A DNA stretch of 64,000 nt from Poriferisodalis sp965221945. GTDB taxonomy: Bacteria > Actinomycetota > Acidimicrobiia > Acidimicrobiales > Poriferisodalaceae. Position 1 is the stretch's first letter; every line of letters begins with the position of its first letter. The notes beneath the pieces are model-generated. The model made no database searches and was not told the DNA's origin. It saw only the letters and a list, made by a program, of their open reading frames with translations. The stretch is taken from assembly GCF_965221945.1 (NCBI RefSeq), contig NZ_OZ244925.1, forward strand, positions 2,914,001 through 2,978,000. Reading direction: 5' to 3'. Both the position numbers and the translations under genes were made by a program. Below, in pieces: positions 6,836 to 14,678 of this stretch.

Positions 6836-8584
6836 TCAGGGACTCGGGCGATCGTCTTCAGAGTCGTCGTCATGCAAGACCGCGTGCGTGACAGCTTCGC
6901 TGTCCGGCTCGGGCACTTCGAAGTGGCCGAGAGCATGGGCGATGAGCGCATCGAGGGCAGCCTGCCGCTCAGCGACGACATGGTCGACGAGCCCGTCGCG
7001 CTCCAGATCGGCGGCGTCGGCGGAGTCGGCCGCCCAAGCGAGCACCGCTATCTCAGGGTTGTGCTCACGTGCGACGCGGGCGAATTGTTCGACGGCGAAC
7101 GGCGGGCTGTCCACGGCAAGAGCAACCCGCGCGTCTCGCAAGCCTGCCCGGTCCGCGATGAATTGACGCGACACGTCTCCTGCCACCACCGTGCGGCCTG
7201 TCGCGGCTGCCCATTGCTGTGCTGCTGGGTCCATCGAGACGACGGTGTGGGGCACGTTCGCCAACTCCAGGGCAGCCACGATCCGGCGGGCCCGGGGCCC
7301 GAAGCCGTTCACGACTGCGTGGTCGCGCAGGGGCTCGTGCTCGCCGGGATCTGGTTCGAGGGCGGAGCGATCTAGCGGGCGATCTCTCCAGTCGTCGCTG
7401 TCGCCTGTCTCGAACCGCGCCGCGAGAGACTCACCGAAGCGCACGCTGTAAGGGCCAAGTGCCATCAGCAGAACGGCAACCGATATGAAGGCATCGGTGC
7501 CGTCTTGCAGACCCGCAGGCATCAGCCCGACTTCCTCGCCGGCTCGTTCGAGCACGAAGGAGAACTCGCCGATCTGGGCAAGCACCATTGCCGAGGAAAC
7601 GACTACGGCTCGGGGCTGCCGCAGCAGCACTCCGGCGACTGCAGTGGCGAACAGCTTGACGGCGACAACACCGAGCGCCAAGCCGATCACCAACGGCAGG
7701 TTGCTCGCGAGAAATCTGGCGTCGACGAGCATGCCGATCGACACGAAGAACGTCGCGGAGAAGAGAATCTGCAACGGCATCACCTCGCCGAGGGCCCTCG
7801 CCGCAACACGACTCTCGCTCACCATCAGCCCCGCAAGGAACGCGCCCAATGAGATCGAGACATCAAGCAGGCTGGTCACGTACGCGGTCCCGAAACAGAT
7901 CGCCAAAATGGTCAGAAGGAAGACCTCTGTCGACTGGTGCCGCGCCAGGAGCCGCAGGATTGCGGGGACCAGCGTGCGGGCGACGAACACCACGGCGACG
8001 ATGATCCCGACCGCTTTGGCCAACGCGACCCCCACGTCGGCGAGACCCGTCGTCTGGCGGCTCAGCAGCGGCACGAACAGCACCATGGCGACGATGGCCA
8101 AGTCTTGAAAGATCAACAGGGCGACCGACATATTGCCCATCGGCGATGTCGTGGCACGCCGCTCAGCGAGCACCTTGAGCACGATCGCCGTGCTGCTGAG
8201 CGAGACGAGCAACCCGGTGAAGATCGACGTTCGCCAATCGACGCCGAAGGCGGCGACGATCGCTGTGACGATTCCGGTGGTCAGGACCACCTGAATGGCG
8301 CCGCCGCCCAGAAACAGCGACGCCAATCGGCGTACCCGATCGAGACTGAATTCGATCCCGAGGGTGAACAGCAACAGCATCACGCCGATGTCCGCTGACT
8401 GGTCGACGAGATCGATGTCGCCGATGAGGCCGACGCCGCCGGGTCCGATCACCACACCCGCGATCAGGAAGCCGACGATTGGCAAGACACCGAACCGCGA
8501 AGACAGGAAAGCGATCAGCGTTCCTGCTACCAGCAGAATCGCAAGTTCGGTCAACAGCGGTGGTGCTGACGCAGCCATCAGCAT
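6836..8584 (-). CDS. CPA2-type monovalent cation:proton antiporter with TrkA-N domain
   Basis: A 582-residue KefB/KefC-like antiporter. Residues about 10-385 form 11-13 transmembrane helices with the family motifs IGPGGVGLI, LFTLGIEFSL, SLSSTAIVLKVLAE and the FQDLAIV ion-binding helix carrying the conserved Asp. Residues about 420-545 form a TrkA-N Rossmann domain (VVNGFGPRARRIVAAL) that would sense NAD(H) or a related ligand on the cytosolic side. It exchanges K+ or Na+ for H+ across the membrane. The C-terminal tail is Asp- and Glu-rich. The start may be the ATG at 8584 or the one at 8578. It appears to be a single-gene unit; the 155 bases downstream (6681-6835) hold nothing recognisable. 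Confidence 0.9.
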   Translation of the reverse strand: MLMAASAPPLLTELAILLVAGTLIAFLSSRFGVLPIVGFLIAGVVIGPGGVGLIGDIDLVDQSADIGVMLLLFTLGIEFSLDRVRRLASLFLGGGAIQVVLTTGIVTAIVAAFGVDWRTSIFTGLLVSLSSTAIVLKVLAERRATTSPMGNMSVALLIFQDLAIVAMVLFVPLLSRQTTGLADVGVALAKAVGIIVAVVFVARTLVPAILRLLARHQSTEVFLLTILAICFGTAYVTSLLDVSISLGAFLAGLMVSESRVAARALGEVMPLQILFSATFFVSIGMLVDARFLASNLPLVIGLALGVVAVKLFATAVAGVLLRQPRAVVVSSAMVLAQIGEFSFVLERAGEEVGLMPAGLQDGTDAFISVAVLLMALGPYSVRFGESLAARFETGDSDDWRDRPLDRSALEPDPGEHEPLRDHAVVNGFGPRARRIVAALELANVPHTVVSMDPAAQQWAAATGRTVVAGDVSRQFIADRAGLRDARVALAVDSPPFAVEQFARVAREHNPEIAVLAWAADSADAADLERDGLVDHVVAERQAALDALIAHALGHFEVPEPDSEAVTHAVLHDDDSEDDRPSP

Positions 8585-8629
8585 GTGTCTTGGAGGCTAT
8601 TGGTGCCAGCGTCAGCCGGGGAGCCCGCA

Positions 8630-9904
8630 TCAGGCGGTGAGCAGAGCGGCAGGAATGACCCCGATGCCGTCATTTCGGCGGTAGGCCTCCGAACCGGTGG
8701 TAATGACCGCGGCGTCGAGCAAGTCGGGTCCGAGACGATCGGCCAGCCATCGGAGGTGCCGTACGTCTTCGTCGTCGACGGTGGCTGAGAGCTTGACTTC
8801 CAGAGCCGCGACACGTCCGTCCGCTCGCTCAAGGATGAGATCGATCTCGCGTTCGCCGCCTCTGGTTCGCAAGTGCGCCACGCGGGCCTCGTTGGCTTGG
8901 GCATAGACACGCACCGACAGCGTCAGCAGCGACTCGAACAGTGCCCCGAGAAGGGTGCCGTCGCGGGGGATGCTCCGCCCGCCGTCTGCACCCTCGAGAA
9001 GTGCTTCGGTGCCGATGCCGAGTAGCCGCGCCGCGAGGGCTGGATCCGCGAGTTGGTGCACCGGTGAGGCAGCCAAGCGTCGAAGCCGGTTGCGGGTCGG
9101 CAGCCAGGCCGGAATCTCCTCGATCATCCAGAGCTGTTCGAGGGCGGCGCGGTAGGAGATGGTTGTCGACCTTGCCGGTTTGTCGGGCTCGCCGGGTGTG
9201 GCGGCATCGCGAATGGTCGCAAACGATGCCGAAGTCGAGGTTGCTGCGGCATAAGCGGTCATCCAGCGGCGCAGCGAACCACGGTCACGGATTCGCAGCC
9301 CGAGGTCGTCGAAGTCATGGTCGATGATGCGGTGGATGTAACCGTCGAGCTCAGCACGGCAGAGCCTCTCAGGATTGCCTCGCAGAGCGGGAAAGCCCGA
9401 ATTCACAATCTCCGCTGCGTAGTCGCCGAGGCGCACTTGCGATGCCCCGTCGAGCCGAGGGCGCTGGCCGCTGAGCAGTCCAGAGATGTTGACTGTGGGC
9501 TCTGAGATGCCGCGCTCGGCCAGCGACATAGGTCGCATCCTGACGGTGACGATCCTGCCGCCACCCGAGTGCGTCGGTGCGGCAGTGGGGGCTGCCGAGC
9601 CGGTCAGAAGAAAGCGTGCTGGGGTCCGGTCGCGGTCGACCGCGCGGCGCACTAGGTCCCACGACGTGGGCATCCGCTGCCATTCGTCGATGAGGATGGG
9701 TGGTTTACCGAGCGTCAGGCGTTCGGGTTCGGCCCTGATGATCTCCGTGGTGCGGGCATCGTCGAGGCGGTGCACGGTCTTGGCGCGGCGCGTTGCGGTC
9801 TCGGTCTTGCCCACCGCCCGCGGCCCCTCGATCGAGATAGCGGGCAATCCGGTGAGCAACTCATCCAGCTCAGTGTCCAAGATCCTCGGGATATAGCCCT
9901 CCAC
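8630..9904 (-). CDS. AAA ATPase with DUF4143 domain
   Basis: A 424-residue protein starting at GTG 9904. The N-terminal half has a Walker A (GPRAVGKT, residues about 27-34), Walker B (ILIDEWQRMP) and sensor LLTGSA, typical of AAA_14. The C-terminal DUF4143 part carries a nuclease-like core with EREIDLILE and AALEVKLS, the D...ExK arrangement of the PD-(D/E)XK fold. Such proteins are common, often horizontally transferred, and have no settled function; some accompany toxin systems. It is 45 bases upstream of the antiporter gene on the same strand. Confidence 0.9.
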   Translation of the reverse strand: MEGYIPRILDTELDELLTGLPAISIEGPRAVGKTETATRRAKTVHRLDDARTTEIIRAEPERLTLGKPPILIDEWQRMPTSWDLVRRAVDRDRTPARFLLTGSAAPTAAPTHSGGGRIVTVRMRPMSLAERGISEPTVNISGLLSGQRPRLDGASQVRLGDYAAEIVNSGFPALRGNPERLCRAELDGYIHRIIDHDFDDLGLRIRDRGSLRRWMTAYAAATSTSASFATIRDAATPGEPDKPARSTTISYRAALEQLWMIEEIPAWLPTRNRLRRLAASPVHQLADPALAARLLGIGTEALLEGADGGRSIPRDGTLLGALFESLLTLSVRVYAQANEARVAHLRTRGGEREIDLILERADGRVAALEVKLSATVDDEDVRHLRWLADRLGPDLLDAAVITTGSEAYRRNDGIGVIPAALLTA

Positions 9905-10017
9905 GAGGCCGACACTACCAGCGGACCTTCCCGAAAACTACTGATTGGACGCGATATATCCGTCTAAACGGACGCAAAAGACGCTACAGATCGGACAGAC
10001 CGACTGGCAAAGGGGCT

Positions 10018-10282
10018 GCATCGGGCGGTTTGCACGGCGCTGCTCGGATCTTCGACTTCTGGTGCGTCTACGACGACTACAACCTCAGCGATGCTGCGAT
10101 TCGCCGTCAAGCTGACGACTTCGCCGGGTGCCATGGATGACGCCGACGTCGACGCACTGCGATCGGCCGGTTTCTCTGACCGTGACATTCTCGACATCGT
10201 CGAGGTGGTCGGTTACTACGCGTACGCCAACCGCATCGCCGACGGGCTCGGCCTCGAAACCGAATCCTGGATCCCCGACTGA
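10018..10282 (+). pseudogene. chimeric remnant: 5' piece of the 73-residue protein gene joined to the 3' half of an AhpD-like gene
   Basis: At 10025-10089 the plus strand reads LHGAARIFDFWCVYDDYNLSD, nearly identical to residues 19-39 of the protein at 11140-11361. At about 10090 it switches abruptly to an AhpD-like 3' half (LRFAVKLTTSPG, AGFSDRDILDIVEVVGYYAY, ending SWIPD), a paralogue of the selenoprotein gene without its CxxC/U region. The two parts are not one sensible protein, so this looks like a recombination scar. Confidence 0.65.
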
Positions 10283-10634
10283 CCCGCAACCCAACCCAGC
10301 CCACAATGAGAAGAGCCTGGAAGCACGGCTGGCTCGGTTCGTAGAACTGGACGTAGAACTCGGCGCTCGCATCGGGCTCGACGTGGTGGCGGACGCGGGT
10401 ACGATCGGGACTCGACTGCCGGCCGTAGCGACGATCCGCCGCGGTGTCTCGTCGACGAAGAGCACCGAGCCGGCGAGCACAACGAGTTCGGCCCATGTGG
10501 TCGTGACGTGTGCCTTCGTCAGCGCGGCAGGCACCGTGTCCAGGCTGAATGTGGGTGCGCGGCGCCCTCGGACCACCGAGGGCGGGACTTCCGGCCCGTC
10601 GCTGCTCTCGATCACCGAACTCGCCCGCGACTGG
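10283..10634. other. gene-free stretch with one conserved coding fragment
   Basis: No complete gene is visible. The only supported content is the minus-strand coding fragment at 10484-10557 described separately; the rest is unassigned. Confidence 0.4.
10484..10557 (-). repeat. 74-bp repeat (copy 1) of a degraded minus-strand coding sequence
   Basis: About 86% identical to 14560-14633. On the minus strand both encode DTVPAALTKAHVTTTWAEL, with Lys/Arg as the only replacement in that stretch; most mismatches fall at third codon positions. It is therefore a piece of a real, selected gene whose family I do not recognise. No intact frame surrounds either copy. Confidence 0.5.
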
Positions 10635-10922
10635 TCACGAAGCGCGTGCCACGACACGAACGTCGGCGTCGAGAGCAGCTGCAATTCGTTGCAGTGTGCG
10701 GATGGTGGGACTTGTCGCACCACGTTCGATCCGACTGATGTCAGCCTGATCGATGCCGCAGCGCTCAGCCAACTCAGCCTGGGTCAGATCGTGCTGTTCG
10801 CGCAGCGCCACGACCTGCAACCCGATCTCGTACGCCTGTGCAAGCACCTCGGCCTGCACCGCAGCGTCTGGGCCAAGTCGCGCTCGGCGTGCCGCAGTCG
10901 CTTCGTCGTATGTGCGCGCCAT
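10635..10922 (-). CDS. XRE-family helix-turn-helix regulator (HigA-like)
   Basis: A 95-residue protein with an XRE HTH at residues about 38-92 (LTQAELAERCGIDQADISRI, then SPTIRTLQRIAAALD). Its N-terminus (ARTYDEATAARRARLGPDAA) matches that of the paralogue at 54168-54455; the two are about 70% identical. Proteins of this size are often antitoxins, but no toxin gene is adjacent. It has a good promoter 24 bases upstream of its start and a shared AATT-centred palindrome between the -35 and -10, which suggests autoregulation. Confidence 0.85.
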   Translation of the reverse strand: MARTYDEATAARRARLGPDAAVQAEVLAQAYEIGLQVVALREQHDLTQAELAERCGIDQADISRIERGATSPTIRTLQRIAAALDADVRVVARAS

Positions 10923-10945
10923 CAGCGGATGCCTCCCTGCCGATC

Positions 10946-10974
10946 AGTATGGGTAATTCCCCATGCGCTGTCAA
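10946..10974 (-). promoter_or_regulatory. promoter and likely operator of the XRE gene
   Basis: On the minus strand: consensus TTGACA (10974-10969), 17 bases, CATACT (10951-10946). The spacer contains GGGGAATTACCC, a near-palindrome whose AATT core is also present in the spacer of the paralogue's promoter at 54.1 kb. Confidence 0.6.
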
Positions 10975-11139
10975 CCGTTCGCTGATCTGGCACGACGCTG
11001 ACGCTGCTCGAGGTCCGCGATGGCGCCCGAGGGTCGGCCACCACTCGACAGCATGTGCGCGACGGCGCCGAGATTGAGCTTCCGCCTACCCTTGGAAATG
11101 CAGTGCAGGCCAAGTTCGAGCGGGAGTAGGGTGCGCGCC

Positions 11140-11361
11140 ATGGCGACGAGAATCAGTCCACGGACCGGTTACCTGTTCGCTGCACCGAGCGGGTTGCACG
11201 GCGCTGCTCGGATCTTCGACTTCTGGGGTGTCTACGACCACTACAACCTCAGCGACGAACCAGAGAACGACCTCCTGCTCGCGATATTCCAAGACTGGCT
11301 GACAATGGAGGAGGATGCGCACGCGGCGCTCATGGCATCGTCGGGAGTCCATCCCGAGTGA
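11140..11361 (+). CDS. 73-residue protein, hypothetical
   Basis: A small acidic protein with a conserved core LHGAARIFDFWGVYDHYN followed by a helix ending QDWLTMEEDAHAALM. The ATG at 11140 follows a purine-rich GGGAGTAGGG, a plausible ribosome site. Its stop overlaps the GTG start of the DUF2335-like gene by four bases, so the two are translationally coupled. A fragment of the same gene occurs at 10018-10089, which supports that the sequence is a real gene. No family recognised. Confidence 0.55.
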   Translation: MATRISPRTGYLFAAPSGLHGAARIFDFWGVYDHYNLSDEPENDLLLAIFQDWLTMEEDAHAALMASSGVHPE

Positions 11362-11690
11362 GCGATCCGAGTTCGGACGCTGACGACTCCGACGACGCAC
11401 TCCCTGTACCGGCTCAGCCCGAGCCCACCGAGTCCGAGGCGACGAAGCCCGACGTGGGACACGAGACCTCGCTGACCGCGATCTCGATCAGCCAGATCAC
11501 GCGCCAGGTGCAACTGTTCGTGCCGTCAATGATCCAGGTCATCGGCGACGTAGCCGACAGGCACCCGGATATCGCACACAAGATCGTCGACGACATCATC
11601 GACAAGGGTCAGCACCGCCAAGAAATTGAGCGCGTTGTAGTCCGAGGAAACGACCGGCGTGCAGACCGGGGCCAGCTGCGCGCGGGCAGG
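11358..11690 (+). pseudogene. truncated DUF2335 membrane protein gene
   Basis: From the GTG at 11358 the frame gives an acidic N-terminus, then HPDIAHKIVDDIIDKGQHRQ and EIERVVVRGNDRRADRGQL. This matches DUF2335 proteins (helix with GQHR, then ERRV...R.QL leading into two membrane helices). Immediately after RGQL the hydrophobic helices are missing in all frames and the sequence becomes arbitrary, so the membrane part has been lost. DUF2335 proteins are small two-helix membrane proteins of unknown or holin-like role. The start overlaps the preceding gene's stop (GTGA). Confidence 0.5.
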
Positions 11691-11750
11691 CTCGACGGCT
11701 TGTGTTCGGCGACTACGGATCGATTCGAGGGCCTGCTGTACTCCGGCACA

Positions 11751-12013
11751 TCAGACTTGTTGCGGCGCCCGGCCAGACAGGACGGCGTCCTCGCGGCCGC
11801 CTGCTGCGTCACTCTCGGTCAAGGCCATGGCCCGCCGGCTCGAAACGATTCCCATCATCCCCAGCGGCAAATACAGCAACGTACCGACGTGCCGCCAGGT
11901 GTACGCGAGGCCGAACTCAGGGGCGCTCGTCGGAATACCCGCCTGTCCGTGCAGCCAGAACCCGGCGGCGGCCGAGAATCCCACGATGACGTCGTGATGA
12001 TCGCAGCGGCAGT
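11751..12013 (-). pseudogene. shortened copy of the membrane protein at 6090-6680
   Basis: The minus strand reads FSAAAGFWLHGQAGIPTS, then GMMGIVSSRRAMALTESDAA, aligning to the beginning and the end of the 196-residue membrane protein while the middle two helices are missing. There is no start codon in a sensible place. An internal deletion is the best explanation. Confidence 0.5.
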
Positions 12014-12050
12014 CCTTCGCATCGAAACCGAACTCTGGACTACCCACTGA
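12001..12050 (+). pseudogene. short 3' remnant of an AhpD-like gene
   Basis: Bases 12001-12050 align with the last 16 codons of the AhpD-like genes (IETELW... versus LETESWIPD plus stop), and the following CCGCAACCC also matches the sequence after the copy at 10282. It is the fourth and most diverged copy of this 3' end in the first 12 kb. The remaining DNA to 12245 holds nothing else I can support. Confidence 0.4.
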
Positions 12051-12245
12051 TCCGCAACCCCATCCAACCACGAAACAGACGGCCCGCGGCCGGCTAAGTT
12101 CCCAGCCCCAACACAGCCACAGCCACAGCCTGTCCGATCCGTCGACCCGTCGGCCATCACAGGGGTCGCCTCACCACAGCCAGCCATCACACGAATCCCA
12201 GATCGGCAGTCGTATTCTGCGGGAACGACCGCTCTGCGCTCCCCC

Positions 12246-14582
12246 GTGCTGGTGGTGTCAATCGACGGATTGGCTCCCCGCCACATCACGCGTGCCACCA
12301 TGCCCGCGCTGACCACCCTGGCGCTCGAAGGGGCGTCGTGCTTCAACGCACGCACTGTGACGCCGCCATGGACACTCCCGGTCCACGCCTCGATCTTCCG
12401 GGGCGTTGATCCCGCCGCCCACGGGTTGACCGACAACACGCCGGCGCCACTGCGCACCGACGCGCCCTCGTTCCTGAAAGCGGCCCGGCAGGCCGGTCGC
12501 TCCACCGCGATGTTCGTCAGCTGGCTGCCGCTCGACACTGTGATTGAGCCCGACGCGGCCAACCAGCGGTTCGTGATCGACGGCGGCCATGACCTTGACG
12601 ACGACCGCCGCACGGTCGCCACCGCGATCGCGGCCATCACCGACGGTCGCCACGACCTCACGTTCGTGTATCTCTGCCGGCCCGACCTCGACGGTCATGC
12701 CCATGGCTGGGACAGCGCCTCCTACATCGCCGCGGCCACGCAATCAGACACAGCGCTGGCCCGGCTGCTCGACGCGGCCGGACCCGAGGCATCGGTGCTG
12801 GTGAGCACTGACCACGGCGGGCTCGGCACCAACCACACCGACCAAGTCCCCGAAGTGCTGGAGACCTTAGTGGTGGTGCGGGCGCCGGGCCGCGTCCCGA
12901 CCGCCTCGGGCTGGCCGACCGCTTCGCCCCTCGATGTCGCCCCGACCGTCGCCGACCTGTGCGGATTCGCGCCCGACCCCCGCTGGGAAGGGTCGACGCT
13001 GCTTGGCCGGGAGCTCCCGCTCGCCGACGTCCTGATGGACCTGCTGGCCGCTACCGCCCACGAGTCCTACGGCGAGCAGGTGACGATGCTCGACCACGCA
13101 CTGCAGACCGCCGCCGGGGCCGCTGCGGACGGTGCCGGCGACGAGATGGTGCTCGCCTGCCTGCTGCACGATCTCGGACACATTCTGGGCAACGCCGGCG
13201 AGTGGGGTCTGCCCAGCCACGCCGAAGTCGGGGCCCGGGCCCTCGGACCGCTCCTGTCCCCCGCTGTCGTCGAGCCCATCCGGCACCACGTCACCGCCAA
13301 GCGGTACCGCGTGGCAGTCGAGCCGACCTACCACGAACGCCTCAGCAAGGCCTCGCAGATGTCGCTGGCCGAGCAGGGAGGCCCGCTGGGTCCAGACGAC
13401 ACCGAGGCGTTCGCAGCCGGCGCTTTCGCCGCCGAGGCAATTCGGCTGCGTGCTTACGACGACGTCGGCAAGGTGGACGGTCTCAAGGTCGACGGCGGGG
13501 CCAAAGCTCCGCTCGAGACCTACCGGGGCCTGATTGCCGCAGCGCTCGCGCCGCAGCGTCCGATCGATCCGGCGTGGGCACGCGACGCCTGCCGGTGCGC
13601 CGAGTGCCGCGACTCCCGCAACGATCAACACCTCATCGATGCCACGGTGTTGGAGGGATGGACCGTGGTCCGCACCGACCGCACCGACGACGAGCTCACC
13701 GTCACCCTGCATCACCGTTCGGGTGAGCGGCACGTCTGCCGCATTCCCGCCATAGAACCCGCCGACGTGCAAGCCGAGCCGTGGCCGCCGGCGTTCGCAA
13801 AGCAGCTTCGTGCCGACGCCACGAGCTGGACCGGTGATTACGCCCCGTTCGTCGACCAACTCGCCCGGCGCGGCATCGCCCTCTTCGGTGATTGCGGGGT
13901 CGAGCCCGCAACGGTCCTCGAGGTCGGCAACACCATCGGGTTCGTGCGAGAAACCAACTATGGCGCCCTCTTCGACGTCATCGCCGAACCCGACCCCGTC
14001 AACCTCGCCTACACCCCGCTCGGCCTGCCCGCCCACACCGACAACCCGTATCGCAAGCCGTGCCCGACCGTGCAGTTGCTGCACTGCCTGACCGCGGCCG
14101 CCGACGGCGGCGCCAGCCGGTTCGTCGACGGCTTCGCCGCTGCCACGCACCTCCGACAAAGCGACCCCGCCGCGTTCGGGACGCTGACGACGACCGACGT
14201 CACCTTCCGCTACCGCAGCGCGGACACAGATCTGCAGGCCCGGCGCCCGCTCATCGAACTCGACCGAGACGGGACAGTGCAGGCCATCAGCGTCAACAAC
14301 CGCTCGATGGAGCCCCTGCCGGCCAACCGAGCCGAAACCGCGACGTTCTACGGCGCGTACCGCGCCTTTATCGACCTCCTCGACCGCGACGACTTCGCGT
14401 TCGAGATCACCCTGCGCCCCGGTGAGCTGGTGGGGTTCGACAACCGTCGGATCTTGCACGGCCGGCGGGCGTTCCGATCAACCGAACACCGGCACCTGCA
14501 GGGCTGCTACATCGACATCGACGCCATCCGCTCGGCCGCACGACTCGCGAGCATCGGACGAGTTCGGCCCATGTCGTCGTGA
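12246..14582 (+). CDS. three-domain phosphonate-catabolism protein: AP-superfamily hydrolase, PhnZ/TmpB-like HD oxygenase, TmpA-like Fe/2OG dioxygenase
   Basis: A 778-residue fusion starting at GTG. Residues 1-265 are an alkaline-phosphatase-superfamily hydrolase: Asp7, nucleophile Thr43 in TPPWTLPVH, Asp147/His151 in PDLDGH, Asp189-His190 and His197. Residues 270-435 are an HD-type mixed-valent di-iron oxygenase like PhnZ: Glu277, His284, His308-Asp309, His312, His325, His348, substrate Lys352 and Asp405, with spacings that match most PhnZ ligands as I recall them. Residues 444-505 are the DUF971-like zinc module of gamma-butyrobetaine hydroxylases (Cys449, Cys451, Cys454), followed by a TauD-type domain with His597, Asp599 and His738. 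TmpA/TmpB (or PhnY/PhnZ) hydroxylate a phosphonate at C1 and then cleave the C-P bond; here both steps plus a phosphohydrolase lie on one chain. Substrate unknown. No signal peptide, so cytosolic. It stands alone, without a transporter beside it. Confidence 0.85.
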   Translation: MLVVSIDGLAPRHITRATMPALTTLALEGASCFNARTVTPPWTLPVHASIFRGVDPAAHGLTDNTPAPLRTDAPSFLKAARQAGRSTAMFVSWLPLDTVIEPDAANQRFVIDGGHDLDDDRRTVATAIAAITDGRHDLTFVYLCRPDLDGHAHGWDSASYIAAATQSDTALARLLDAAGPEASVLVSTDHGGLGTNHTDQVPEVLETLVVVRAPGRVPTASGWPTASPLDVAPTVADLCGFAPDPRWEGSTLLGRELPLADVLMDLLAATAHESYGEQVTMLDHALQTAAGAAADGAGDEMVLACLLHDLGHILGNAGEWGLPSHAEVGARALGPLLSPAVVEPIRHHVTAKRYRVAVEPTYHERLSKASQMSLAEQGGPLGPDDTEAFAAGAFAAEAIRLRAYDDVGKVDGLKVDGGAKAPLETYRGLIAAALAPQRPIDPAWARDACRCAECRDSRNDQHLIDATVLEGWTVVRTDRTDDELTVTLHHRSGERHVCRIPAIEPADVQAEPWPPAFAKQLRADATSWTGDYAPFVDQLARRGIALFGDCGVEPATVLEVGNTIGFVRETNYGALFDVIAEPDPVNLAYTPLGLPAHTDNPYRKPCPTVQLLHCLTAAADGGASRFVDGFAAATHLRQSDPAAFGTLTTTDVTFRYRSADTDLQARRPLIELDRDGTVQAISVNNRSMEPLPANRAETATFYGAYRAFIDLLDRDDFAFEITLRPGELVGFDNRRILHGRRAFRSTEHRHLQGCYIDIDAIRSAARLASIGRVRPMSS

Positions 14583-14633
14583 CGTGTGCTCTCGTGAGCG
14601 CAGCAGGCACGGTGTCGCGGCTAGATGTGGGTG
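14560..14633 (-). repeat. 74-bp repeat (copy 2) of a degraded minus-strand coding sequence
   Basis: Partner of 10484-10557. It overlaps the last eight codons of the phosphonate fusion gene on the other strand, so the gene's 3' end and this remnant share DNA. Confidence 0.5.
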
Positions 14634-14678
14634 TACAGCGGCCACTGCCCCCGCGCTCAACGTGCGAGTCGGCCGAGT

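Noticed and set aside
12867..14459. A 530-codon minus-strand frame inside the phosphonate fusion gene
   Set aside because: Antisense to a gene with three recognisable domains; no motif of its own.
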